Positions 50,412 through 58,602 of a DNA stretch of 64,000 nt are shown here, in pieces (positions within the stretch are counted from its first letter, which is position 1; every line of letters starts with the position of its first letter). Both the position numbers and the translations under genes were made by a program. Below the pieces are notes generated by a model. The model was not told where the DNA came from, did no database searches, and saw only the letters and a program-made list of their open reading frames with translations. Source of the stretch: JAHECQ01 sp047638695 (lineage in GTDB: Bacteria > Actinomycetota > Acidimicrobiia > Acidimicrobiales > SZUA-35); assembly GCA_047638695.1 (NCBI GenBank), contig JBLINY010000004.1, positions 1 to 64,000 of the forward strand, given 5' to 3'.

Positions 50412-51332
50412 CTACGAGAGTTTGAAGAGGCCGGGCTCGACCTCTGCAGCCTCACCACGGGCGACCATTCGCTCGACATGGAGTGTGGCCGTGCGGTGCT
50501 CGACGTCGCCGATGTGGGTGCCCTCAACGTGAGGTCGGTAGACGAAACGGTTGGCGGCCATGTCGTTGATCGATCGGGGTTCAACCAGGTACTCGAGCAT
50601 CGCCTGGTGGCGACGTTCGATGACGGCTGTGAACGTGTCGATCATCTCGACAAAGGTGTCGCGGCCTTCGATCACGCCCTTGTGGTGGAACGTGACATAG
50701 AAGTTCGCTTCCTCGTCGCGGACCTGATGAAGGCTGCTTTCGAACTGTTCGAGACTCGACCATGCGTCTCCGTAATACGGGCCGAAGCCCGTGAGGTCGA
50801 TGTCGGACAGAAAGAACACGCCATCACTAATCCGAAAACCACTATGGCCAAGTGTGTGACCGGGCAGGTGCACGGCTTCGAGCGAGATGCCACCCAGGTC
50901 CCAGATGTGTCCATCGTGAAATCCCTCGGCATCGGGACGAGGCGCGTAGCTGAACTCCTCCAGGCAGATCTTTGCGAAGTCGTCGCGGGCTTGGCCCTCG
51001 AAGCCGTAGACCTCCATCAGCCCATCCAGACTCTGAGCGGCCAGCAGATCATCTTGATGTATGTGCACACGAGCCTCGGTGAACAAGCCGTTTCCGGGCA
51101 CATGATCCTCGTGCCCGTGGCTGTTGATTACCGCGTCGATGGCGACGTGGGCCCCGCCCTTGGCCACGACGGTGACCGACGGATCGATGATGACCGCCTC
51201 GCCTTCACCCTCGATCACAAGCGAGTTGCCGGAGGGGTAAAGGCCATTGTCGGCCCCGACCAAAACACTCACCCTGTCGGTGAGCTGTCGACGCTCGTCT
51301 GCCCAGTCGGTTGTAGTCGCACCAGAAGTCAC
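50412..51332 (-). CDS. MBL-fold metallo-hydrolase
   Basis: A 306-residue metallo-beta-lactamase-fold protein. The metal motif H-x-H-x-D-H is NSHGHEDHVPG; the distal His is in HLPGHTLGHSG, the bridging Asp in FFLSDIDLTG, and the last His is probably in VTFHHKGVI. Substrate unknown; glyoxalase II-like and quorum-quenching lactonases share the fold. GTG at 51332 is chosen where the fold starts; the frame is open another 70 codons upstream without homology. Divergent from the PAC2 gene (47-bp gap). Confidence 0.86.
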   Translation of the reverse strand: MTSGATTTDWADERRQLTDRVSVLVGADNGLYPSGNSLVIEGEGEAVIIDPSVTVVAKGGAHVAIDAVINSHGHEDHVPGNGLFTEARVHIHQDDLLAAQSLDGLMEVYGFEGQARDDFAKICLEEFSYAPRPDAEGFHDGHIWDLGGISLEAVHLPGHTLGHSGFRISDGVFFLSDIDLTGFGPYYGDAWSSLEQFESSLHQVRDEEANFYVTFHHKGVIEGRDTFVEMIDTFTAVIERRHQAMLEYLVEPRSINDMAANRFVYRPHVEGTHIGDVEHRTATLHVERMVARGEAAEVEPGLFKLS

Positions 51333-51379
51333 GGCGCCGAGACTACCCGCCGGCCCTCTTCTGCGCGAAGGTGGGTGAG

Positions 51380-52279
51380 ATGTCCGAAGTGAGATGGAAA
51401 GACGTGCCGCCCCTGCGCCGTCCGCTGCTGCTGATGGCCTTCGAGGGCTTGTTCGATGCTGCTGAATCGGCCACCGAAGCCCTGGCATGGGTACGGGACC
51501 GTAATGACGCTGCTGAAGTCGCAGAGATCGACCCCGAGACATACTTCAACTTCAACGAAACCCGCCCAATGGTGCGGTTCGACGACGACGGCAAGCGGGT
51601 CATCGATTGGCCAACCACCAGGGTGTGGGCCTGCACCACCGGTGCCGAGCGCGACCTTTTGTTGATGACCGGCATCGAACCCCAACTGCGTTGGCGCAGT
51701 TTCGCTGATGATGTGCTCGAAATCGTCCGACGGAGCGGGGCCGAGATGGCGGTGACGGTCGGCGCCATGGTTGCGATGGTGCCCCATACCCGGCCGTTCC
51801 CGATCACCGGCAGCGCGGCCAACCCCGAGCTGGCGCGTCGACTGGGGCTTGATCGACCCAGCTATCAGGGGCCGACCGGCGTGGTTGGCGTTGTCCACGA
51901 TCGTCTCGATCGCTCCGGCGTACCCGTGATGTCTTTGCGGTCGTCGGTGCCCCACTACGTTCCCGGTCCCCCCAACCCGAAGGCGACGCGTGCGTTGCTG
52001 CGGCGTATTCAGCAGACCACGGGAGTGCCCACCAGCTACGAAGAACTCGATGGCGCGGTGAAGGAATGGGCCGAACGGGTCGACCAAGCGGTGCAATCCG
52101 ACGACGAGAGCCGCGACTACGTCGCCCGTCTCGAACGCCAGGTCGATTCGAATGAAGACTTGCTGCCCTCGGGCGATGCCCTTGCCGCCGAACTCGAGGC
52201 CTTCTTGCGCGATCACTCGAGCGGCAGCGCCGAGGATCCGGCCGCCGACAACGATGAAGACACCGACGACGAATCGTGA
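51380..52279 (+). CDS. PAC2-family protein
   Basis: A 299-residue PAC2 (proteasome assembly chaperone 2-like) protein. Family features are LLMAFEGLFDAAESATEAL near the start, FNFNETRPMVRFDDDGKRVIDWP, VWACTTGAERDLLLMTGIEP and VTVGAMVAMVPHTRPFPITG. The C-terminal tail is acidic and unstructured. Actinobacterial PAC2 proteins are conserved, but their function is unsettled. The ATG at 51380 is preceded by AAGGTGGGTGAG, a good ribosome-binding region; GTG at 51371 is a weaker alternative. Confidence 0.88.
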   Translation: MSEVRWKDVPPLRRPLLLMAFEGLFDAAESATEALAWVRDRNDAAEVAEIDPETYFNFNETRPMVRFDDDGKRVIDWPTTRVWACTTGAERDLLLMTGIEPQLRWRSFADDVLEIVRRSGAEMAVTVGAMVAMVPHTRPFPITGSAANPELARRLGLDRPSYQGPTGVVGVVHDRLDRSGVPVMSLRSSVPHYVPGPPNPKATRALLRRIQQTTGVPTSYEELDGAVKEWAERVDQAVQSDDESRDYVARLERQVDSNEDLLPSGDALAAELEAFLRDHSSGSAEDPAADNDEDTDDES

Positions 52280-52296
52280 AGTAGGCCGGTGAGAGC

Positions 52297-53376
52297 TTAG
52301 GAGATCGCCTTCTGCCGTAGCCAGTGGTCGGCCAGCACCAGAAGGGCCATCGCTTCGACCATCGGAACCGCACGAGGGAGTACGCACGGATCGTGCCGGC
52401 CCTTGGCGGCCAGGGTGGTCGCGTTTCCCTCGGTGTCTACCGTCTTTTGCTCGGAGCTGATGGTGGCAGTTGGCTTGAACGCCACCCGACCGATGACGTC
52501 GGCGCCGCTGCTCATGCCACCTTGAATACCGCCCGAGTTGTTGCTGGTTTGGATCGGTGATCCATCGCTACCGGGTTCGAAAGGATCGTTGTGGGCAAGC
52601 CCACTCATTCGAGTGCCAGCAAAGCCGCTACCGATCTCGAATCCCTTGGCCGCTGGCAACGAGATCATGGCCTTGGCCAAGTCGGCGTCGAGCTTGTCAA
52701 AGACCGGCTCGCCCAAACCGGCCGGTACGCGACGAGCAACAAAGGTCACGACGCCGCCCAGGCTGTCGCCATCGCGCCGGGCTTGCTCAATGGCCTCGGT
52801 CATTCGAGCGGCAGCGTCTGGATCTGGGCAGCGTGTGGGATCGGCTTCGACCTCGTCGAGGGTGACGGTCGATGTGTCGACCGATGCGTCGATGTCGTGC
52901 ACCTGGCTGACCCAGGCCAACACCTCGATGCCGGCCTCGACTCGCAGGAGCTTTCGAGCAACCGCGGCGGCAGCGACTCTCCCGATGGTCTCTCGGGCCG
53001 ACGCTCTGCCCCCACCGCGATGGTCGCGGAAACCGAACTTGGCTTCGTACGTCCAGTCGGCGTGACTTGGTCGGTAGACATCTTTCAGGTGGTCGTAGGC
53101 GCCGGGGTTTTGGTCTTTGTTGCGAACCAGCATGGCAAGTGGTGTTCCCGTGGTTTGTCCCTCGAAGATTCCCGACAGAAACTCGACTTGGTCTACTTCG
53201 TCGCGTTGGGTAACCAGGCGGCTCTGACCGGGGCGGCGCCGATCGAGTTCCTTCTGTACCTCGGCTTCAGTGAGCTCGAGCCGGGGCGGGCAGCCGTCGA
53301 CGACGACACCGACGCCTGGTCCGTGAGATTCGCCGAAAGTGGTGAGCCGGAAAAGCTGGCCGAACGAGCTGGTCAC
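52297..53376 (-). CDS. aroC: Chorismate synthase
   Basis: A 359-residue enzyme that converts EPSP to chorismate with reduced FMN, the last step of the shikimate pathway. Signatures are FGESHGPGVGVVVDGCPP, RPGQSRLVTQRDEVDQVEFLSG, DHRGGGRASARETIGRVAAAA and SGADVIGRVAFKPTATIS. Full length and no missing motif. Other shikimate genes are not in the window. It converges with the PAC2 gene (17-bp gap). Confidence 0.97.
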   Translation of the reverse strand: MTSSFGQLFRLTTFGESHGPGVGVVVDGCPPRLELTEAEVQKELDRRRPGQSRLVTQRDEVDQVEFLSGIFEGQTTGTPLAMLVRNKDQNPGAYDHLKDVYRPSHADWTYEAKFGFRDHRGGGRASARETIGRVAAAAVARKLLRVEAGIEVLAWVSQVHDIDASVDTSTVTLDEVEADPTRCPDPDAAARMTEAIEQARRDGDSLGGVVTFVARRVPAGLGEPVFDKLDADLAKAMISLPAAKGFEIGSGFAGTRMSGLAHNDPFEPGSDGSPIQTSNNSGGIQGGMSSGADVIGRVAFKPTATISSEQKTVDTEGNATTLAAKGRHDPCVLPRAVPMVEAMALLVLADHWLRQKAIS

Positions 53377-53438
53377 GGCAGCGAGCGTACTGCGCCCGAC
53401 CGAGCCATCACCTGGGATCCTGCGTACCCTCGTGGGAT

Positions 53439-53738
53439 ATGGACCTCGTGCCTGCCTCAGCTGACTCCCGGGTCCTGGTTTGGATCGACCAGGATCTCTG
53501 TACCGGCGATGGCATTTGCACCGACCACGCTCCCGAAGTGTTCACGATCCTCGAGGATGGCATCGCCTACTGCAGACAGGGCGATCGCACGTTCAATGAT
53601 CCGGGGGGCGCTGCGGAGTTGGCGGTTGTTCCGGGGTTCCGTGAGGTTGAGGCGATCGCGGCTGCTGCCGAGTGCCCGGGCGAGTGCATTTTTATCGAAT
53701 TTGGAGAAGGCGACGTCCGCGCCGAGCTGCTCCAGTGA
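53439..53738 (+). CDS. Small ferredoxin (single cluster)
   Basis: A 99-residue ferredoxin. The cluster ligands are C21-x5-C27 (DLCTGDGICTDHAPEVF) and the C-terminal Cys-Pro (AAAECPGECIFIE), the pattern of actinobacterial [3Fe-4S] or [4Fe-4S] ferredoxins that usually feed P450s. The stop codon overlaps the start of the F420-type oxidoreductase gene (GTGA), so both proteins are made together. No P450 is present in the window, so the electron acceptor is unknown. Confidence 0.88.
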   Translation: MDLVPASADSRVLVWIDQDLCTGDGICTDHAPEVFTILEDGIAYCRQGDRTFNDPGGAAELAVVPGFREVEAIAAAAECPGECIFIEFGEGDVRAELLQ

Positions 53739-54655
53739 GCGATTCCTCCCCGATTCGCGTGGGCGTTTCGTTGGCCTTTGGTCTCGCTGGTTACGACGGG
53801 CGGAGGGCCGACCTCACCGCCATCGCTGATGCCGGTCTCGATCATGTCCTGATCGCCGACCACGTCAGCTTTCGTGGTGGACACGGAATCGACGGCCTCA
53901 CGCACCTGGCCTCGTTGTCAGGAATCGAGCCTCGGCTCGATCTCTACCTCGGGGTGATGCTGCTAGCGCTGCGGCACCCCGTGGTTGCCGCCCGTCAGAT
54001 CACAGAGCTAGCTGAAGCAGCCCCTGGACGGCTCACGGTCGGTGTCGGGGTTGGTGGTGAGGATCGCCACGAGTTCGAGGTCTGCGGCATCGACCCACGC
54101 ACCCGCGGCCGTCGCACGAATTCCTCAATGCAAATCGTCCGGCGTCTACTCGAAGGAGACACCGTCGACTGGGACGACGAGTTCTTTCAGCTCGACAAAG
54201 CCGAGATCAAACCGACGGTGGATCCGCCGGTGCCGGTCACAGTTGGTGGCCGTAGCGATGCTGCGCTCGAGCGCGCCGGCCGCTTTGGTGACGGCTGGTT
54301 GGCTAGTTGGTGTTCGTCTCGCCGGTTCGCCCAAGGCATTGAGCGAACCGAAACAGTCGCGTCCGATTGCGGCCGGGCTCCGACCTGGCAACACGGACTT
54401 CAGGTCTGGGTTGGTGTTGGCACCGACTACGACGATGCTCGGCAGTACGTGGCCAAGGGCATGGAGGCGTTCTATCGAATTCCGTTCGACGGCTTCGAGC
54501 GTTACACCCCCAGTGGCACAGCCGACGACATCGCGACGTTCTTGCAGCCGTACGCCGACGCCGGATGCAGCGTCTTCAACCTCACGCCGTGCGGTGCCGA
54601 CCGGGAGGCCGAAATCGCCACCATCGCTGAGGTGAAGCGGCTTCTCTCAGCCTGA
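53735..54655 (+). CDS. LLM-class flavin/F420-dependent oxidoreductase
   Basis: A 306-residue luciferase-like TIM-barrel enzyme. IRVGVSLAFGLAGYDGRRADLTAI, ADHVSFRGGHGIDGLTHLAS, LGVMLLALRHPVVAARQITE and GRLTVGVGVGGEDRHEFEVCG are the usual barrel motifs; VTVGGRSDAALERAGRFGDGWL is the cofactor phosphate-binding part. An F420 cofactor is likely in actinobacteria but not provable from motifs. The start is GTG at 53735, overlapping the ferredoxin stop by 4 nt, which suggests a functional link with that ferredoxin. Confidence 0.87.
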   Translation: MSDSSPIRVGVSLAFGLAGYDGRRADLTAIADAGLDHVLIADHVSFRGGHGIDGLTHLASLSGIEPRLDLYLGVMLLALRHPVVAARQITELAEAAPGRLTVGVGVGGEDRHEFEVCGIDPRTRGRRTNSSMQIVRRLLEGDTVDWDDEFFQLDKAEIKPTVDPPVPVTVGGRSDAALERAGRFGDGWLASWCSSRRFAQGIERTETVASDCGRAPTWQHGLQVWVGVGTDYDDARQYVAKGMEAFYRIPFDGFERYTPSGTADDIATFLQPYADAGCSVFNLTPCGADREAEIATIAEVKRLLSA

Positions 54656-54680
54656 CACGGGGCGGCTAGCCTGCCGTTCT

Positions 54681-56000
54681 ATGAGCGAGAACGACATCAA
54701 CGACGAGGGCGAGTCACTTGAGGTCGTCGCTGGCACCGCCGAACCCGACGTCGACATCGAGGCCGCAGCCAAGGAAGCAGGCCTGTCGGCAGAAGCCGTT
54801 GCCGAGCAATTCGGCGACGACGCCCCCGCCGCCGTGCCGGTCGAGCCAGATGAGGACGGCGACCGACGGGCTACGGCTGCCTACGCCGGCTGGGCCTACC
54901 TAGCCTTCCTCTTCGCTCTCTTCCTCGCTTTGGCGCTGCTCGCCTACGGATGCGATAGCGACGACGATGACAGCGAGGCCGTGGCGTCGGTAACGACCAC
55001 GATCGAGGTCGCGGCCGACGAGCTCACGCCGGTGGCGCTCGAGTTCGTCGTTGACGGTGATCTGGTCACGCTGAATGGCGTGGTGCCAGATGCCGGTGCT
55101 CAGTCGCAGCTCGTCGATCTCGCCGTCGCCCGATTTGGCGACGGTAATGTCGTTGATGCGCTCACCATCGATGCTGACACGACGCTTACCGACGGGACGC
55201 TGTCGATCACTGGGTCCACTATTGTTGGTGACGAAGATCCCGAAGGATTGCAGGCCGACGTGGCAGCGGCACTCGGTGTTAGTGCTGGCGACTTCGACGT
55301 GGCATTCGAGGAAGTCGAGTTGACCCCGATCGATGTCGAGGCAAACGTCGCCACCGACAAGGTGGCACTCAGTGGTGTTGTTCCAGATCAGGCAACCGTC
55401 GACGGAATGATCGAGGCTGCCGAGGGCATCTGGGGCGAAGGAAACGTGGATGGCGCGGGCCTCACGGTCGATCCACTCTTCACTTTGGCCGGCGGAGCTG
55501 TGCGGGTCACCGGTGTAACCGATGCTGGCGACACCAGGGTCGGCCAGTTTGCAGCAGCGGCCGAGAGCGCCTTCGGCGTCACCATTGCCAACGGAGTTGA
55601 GGTCGACTCAAGCGCCGAGGCTCTTGGTCGGCTTGAGGCCCGTCTCAAGGAGGAGCTCGCGGCAGATCCGATCTTGTTCGCCACCGGTAGCGCCGACATC
55701 GATCCGGCCTCGGATGAGATCTTGGTGACTGCTGCTGCTGCCATCAATGCCGCTCCGGGTATCTCGGTCGAAGTCGTTGGCCATACCGATGATCAAGGTG
55801 CTGCTGGCGCCAACCAGGAACTCTCCGAAGCTCGTGCCCAGGCCGTGCTTGATCGACTCGTCGAATTGGGAGTTGACGCCGACCGGCTTGCTGCTCGCGG
55901 TGCCGGCGAGGACGAGCCGGTTGACGATAACGAGACTGCAGAAGGCCGGGCGGCGAACCGTCGCATTGCCTTTGAGTTTGAGGGCGCAGCGGATTCGTGA
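54681..56000 (+). CDS. BON/OmpA-domain membrane protein (ArfA/OmpATb-like)
   Basis: A 439-residue protein. A long acidic N-terminus (about 65 residues) precedes one transmembrane helix (WAYLAFLFALFLALALLAYGC, about residues 71-91). BON-like repeats follow (VDGDLVTLNGVVPDAGAQSQ and ATDKVALSGVVPDQATVDGM). The C-terminal OmpA-like peptidoglycan-binding domain has FATGSADIDPASDEIL, VVGHTDDQG and LSEARAQAVLDRL. This is the layout of mycobacterial ArfA/OmpATb, a cell-envelope protein needed at acidic pH. Peptidoglycan anchoring is well supported; pore formation is not. Confidence 0.85.
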   Translation: MSENDINDEGESLEVVAGTAEPDVDIEAAAKEAGLSAEAVAEQFGDDAPAAVPVEPDEDGDRRATAAYAGWAYLAFLFALFLALALLAYGCDSDDDDSEAVASVTTTIEVAADELTPVALEFVVDGDLVTLNGVVPDAGAQSQLVDLAVARFGDGNVVDALTIDADTTLTDGTLSITGSTIVGDEDPEGLQADVAAALGVSAGDFDVAFEEVELTPIDVEANVATDKVALSGVVPDQATVDGMIEAAEGIWGEGNVDGAGLTVDPLFTLAGGAVRVTGVTDAGDTRVGQFAAAAESAFGVTIANGVEVDSSAEALGRLEARLKEELAADPILFATGSADIDPASDEILVTAAAAINAAPGISVEVVGHTDDQGAAGANQELSEARAQAVLDRLVELGVDADRLAARGAGEDEPVDDNETAEGRAANRRIAFEFEGAADS

Positions 56001-56037
56001 TGAGGATGTCCGAGCCGACAAACAAGGAGAAGAGTTC

Positions 56038-56880
56038 ATGAAGATCGCGCGTTTCCGTCAGGGTGATGGGCCGGCTCGATTGGGCGCCGTAGATGGCGAC
56101 GATTTGATCTCGCTGGACTCGCTCGAATTGGGTGATGACGTTGTCGCGGCGGCAATGCTTGAACCGGCGGCCCGTGACGCCGCTACGGACGGCGCAGAGC
56201 GGCTGGCGATCTCGTCCGTCACGCTGTTGGCGCCGATTGCCCGGCCGCCCAAATTTCTCGCCATTGGACTTAACTACGTCGATCACATCGAAGAGGGTGG
56301 TCGACCCGTTCCCGAGTTCCCGATCTTCTTCAACAAACAATCGACCTGCGTAAATGATCCCAACGCCGAGGTTCCTATTCCGGCGGCTGCGCCTGACAAT
56401 GTCGACTATGAGGGCGAGCTAGGGATGGTTATCGGTAAAGAGTCACGTGCCGTGAGTCAGGCTGATGCCCCCTCGATCGTGGCTGGCTACACGGTTGTCA
56501 ACGATGTTTCGGTTCGCGATTGGCAGCGCTTGGCTCCAACCATGACGCTTGGAAAATCGTGGGACGGGCACGGCCCGTGCGGCCCATGGCTGGTCACGAC
56601 CGATGAGATGCCCGATCCCCACGGTTTGCGGATGCAGACCTTCGTGAACGGTGAGCTCCGGCAGGACACCACCACCGATCTGATGGTCTTCGATTGTTGG
56701 CACCAAATCGAGACCTTGTCGACCGTTTGTACGCTCGAGGTTGGCGATGTGATCGCAACCGGTACCAGCAGTGGTGTTGCCGCCTATTTCGACCCGCCCA
56801 AGTTCTTGAAGCACGGCGATGTGTGTCGTATCGAGGTCGAAGGCATCGGCACGCTCGAGAACACCTTCGTCAACGAGTAA
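56038..56880 (+). CDS. Fumarylacetoacetate hydrolase family protein
   Basis: A 280-residue FAH-fold enzyme. The catalytic core begins at FLAIGLNYVDHIEEGGRP, has the metal-binding E-x-E in VDYEGELGMVIGK and Asp in VNDVSVRDWQR, and ends with VGDVIATGTSSGVAAYFDPP and LKHGDVCRIEVEGIGTLENT. Such enzymes hydrolyse or decarboxylate acylpyruvates and related 2-keto acids. The ATG at 56038 has AAGGAGAAG just upstream. Probably cytoplasmic catabolism of aromatic or heterocyclic intermediates. Confidence 0.92.
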   Translation: MKIARFRQGDGPARLGAVDGDDLISLDSLELGDDVVAAAMLEPAARDAATDGAERLAISSVTLLAPIARPPKFLAIGLNYVDHIEEGGRPVPEFPIFFNKQSTCVNDPNAEVPIPAAAPDNVDYEGELGMVIGKESRAVSQADAPSIVAGYTVVNDVSVRDWQRLAPTMTLGKSWDGHGPCGPWLVTTDEMPDPHGLRMQTFVNGELRQDTTTDLMVFDCWHQIETLSTVCTLEVGDVIATGTSSGVAAYFDPPKFLKHGDVCRIEVEGIGTLENTFVNE

Positions 56881-56912
56881 GCCTCCGCCAAGTCGGCGTT
56901 ACGAGCGAGGGC

Positions 56913-57617
56913 TCAGGGGGTAGCGATAATACGGAAGGACTCGGCTGTTCGGCCTTCGTCGAAGCCGGCCCGGCGGCCGACGTCTCGACCCCACTCCCGG
57001 ATGCGTTCCGGCATTTCCCCCGGTGTTTGCATTTGGCTCTTGTGGCACAACAGCGCTTCGATTTTGGCGTCGATGTAGTCAGTGGTGTCGACGAAGTGAT
57101 CGCCCTGGCCGCCTTCCATAACCCAGACCTCGGGAACGGTGTGGGGCTCGAGGCCTTCGTCGGCCAGTAGGGCCGGAAAGGCGAACTCGTTCCGGCTGTC
57201 GGGGTAGACGGCGCAGATCGTTGCCTCGCCGGTCGCGAGGTGGTCGGGGTGGCTGGCGTAGATGCGGTCGTAGTTCCTCTCAGGAGACTGAACAATCACC
57301 TTGTCCGGGCGTACCTGTCGGATTACTCGGCTGATGGCCTCGCGCAGAGCCAGATCGGCGACAACAGCGTCGTCGGGGAATCCGAGAAAGTGAAGCTGGT
57401 CGACACCGACGACCTGTGCCGCCGAGGTCTGCTCGGTCTTGCGGATCTCGGCCATCTCGCTTCGAGAGATGCTGTTGTCGAATCCGCCAGCCTCGCCGTT
57501 GGTGACGAGGCAATAGATCACCTCATGACCGGCTGCGGTCAGCGAAGCCGTCGTGCCAGCGGCACCGAAATCGAGATCATCAGGGTGTGCGGCGATAGCA
57601 AGGAATCGGTCGGCCAT
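56913..57617 (-). CDS. PIG-L/LmbE-family deacetylase
   Basis: A 234-residue zinc deacetylase-like protein. The metal motif is AHPDDLDFG (most relatives have AHPDDE; here Asp takes the Glu place) and the second His/Asp pair is in YASHPDHLATGEA. In actinobacteria this family includes MshB and Mca of mycothiol metabolism; the short length and sequence suggest a generic member. The ATG at 57617 begins the conserved FLAIAAHPDD; an ATG eight codons earlier is possible. Only 33 bp separate it from the divergent PPOX gene. Confidence 0.86.
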   Translation of the reverse strand: MADRFLAIAAHPDDLDFGAAGTTASLTAAGHEVIYCLVTNGEAGGFDNSISRSEMAEIRKTEQTSAAQVVGVDQLHFLGFPDDAVVADLALREAISRVIRQVRPDKVIVQSPERNYDRIYASHPDHLATGEATICAVYPDSRNEFAFPALLADEGLEPHTVPEVWVMEGGQGDHFVDTTDYIDAKIEALLCHKSQMQTPGEMPERIREWGRDVGRRAGFDEGRTAESFRIIATP

Positions 57618-57650
57618 GGCGCCAAAACGTATCTCTGGCATGATGACCTG

Positions 57651-58079
57651 ATGGCATCGATGTCAGTTGAAGAGCGTGAGAGCTTTCTCTCGAGGCCGCA
57701 CGTTGGGGTCCTTGGGGTTGAAGAATCGGGTCGAGGGCCACTCACTGTGCCGATCTGGTACGCCTACGAGCCGGGTGGTGAGATCGTCATACTCACCGGA
57801 CCGACATCGAAGAAGGCCAAGCTCATCGAAACTGCGGGACGCTTCAGCCTTTGTGTCCAGCAAGAGGCCCTTCCGTACCGCTATGTGATGGTCGAGGGAG
57901 CGGTCACCGAAACTCGTCTGGCGGAACTGGAGGCCGACGAGCGGCCGATGGCTCGCCGCTATCTGGGTGAGCAGATGGGTGACCGGTATTGCGAAGACAC
58001 GTCGCCGGTTGAGAGTATTCGCATCGCTATGCAACCTGACCGTTGGTATTCGGTCGACTACGGCAAGGTGGAGGACTAA
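57651..58079 (+). CDS. PPOX (FMN/F420-binding split-barrel) family protein
   Basis: A 142-residue split-beta-barrel protein. The pattern LSRPHVGVLGVEESGRGPLT, VPIWYAYEPGGEIVILTGP, KAKLIETAGRFSLCVQQEAL and YVMVEGAVTETR is that of pyridoxamine 5'-phosphate oxidase-like proteins, many of which bind F420 in actinobacteria. Residues for PNP/PMP oxidation are not evident, so a quinone or small-molecule reductase is more likely than vitamin B6 synthesis. The DoxX gene follows after 2 nt, so they form an operon. Confidence 0.85.
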   Translation: MASMSVEERESFLSRPHVGVLGVEESGRGPLTVPIWYAYEPGGEIVILTGPTSKKAKLIETAGRFSLCVQQEALPYRYVMVEGAVTETRLAELEADERPMARRYLGEQMGDRYCEDTSPVESIRIAMQPDRWYSVDYGKVED

Positions 58080-58081
58080 CC

Positions 58082-58594
58082 ATGGGTGATCTCACGTCGA
58101 CTGAGTTCGGGACTGTTCTCCTTGCCCTACGAGTGATCTTCGGTTTGGTTTTCGCCGGTCACGGTTGGGGAAAATGTAAGAATGGCATCGACGGCACCGC
58201 AGGGTGGTTCGACAGCATCGGTATGAAGCCGGGTCGAGTGCATGCGCTGCTCGCGTCGATCACCGAGATCGGCGCTGGCCTGATGCTGGCAGCTGGCTTA
58301 CTCACATCGTTCGCGGCGGCCGGGGTGGTGGGCGTCATGGCGGTCGCTGGCTACACGTCGCACCGGAAGAACGGCTTCTTCATTGTGAAGGACGGTTGGG
58401 AATACACCTTCATCGTCGCCCTCATCGCTGTTTCCATTGCCGGGCTTGGCCCGGGCAAATGGTCGATCGATTCGGCCCTGTCGATCTCAGACTCGCTCAA
58501 CGGCTTCGTCGGTTTGGCCATTGCCTTGGTGCTCGGTGTTGGCGTTGGTATCGCTCAGCTAGCCCTGTTCTATCGCCCACCGGCTGAGGCCTAG
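58082..58594 (+). CDS. DoxX-family membrane protein
   Basis: A 170-residue protein with four transmembrane helices: LLALRVIFGLVFAGHGWGK, LLASITEIGAGLMLAAGLL, AAGVVGVMAVAGYTSH and FIVALIAVSIAGLGPGKWS, with a fifth hydrophobic stretch at the end. The G-H-G-x-x-K element after helix 1 is typical of DoxX. DoxX proteins act in membrane redox systems, often with oxidoreductases, which fits co-transcription with the PPOX protein. It converges with the DUF389 gene. Confidence 0.88.
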   Translation: MGDLTSTEFGTVLLALRVIFGLVFAGHGWGKCKNGIDGTAGWFDSIGMKPGRVHALLASITEIGAGLMLAAGLLTSFAAAGVVGVMAVAGYTSHRKNGFFIVKDGWEYTFIVALIAVSIAGLGPGKWSIDSALSISDSLNGFVGLAIALVLGVGVGIAQLALFYRPPAEA

Positions 58595-58602
58595 GCGCCA
58601 AG

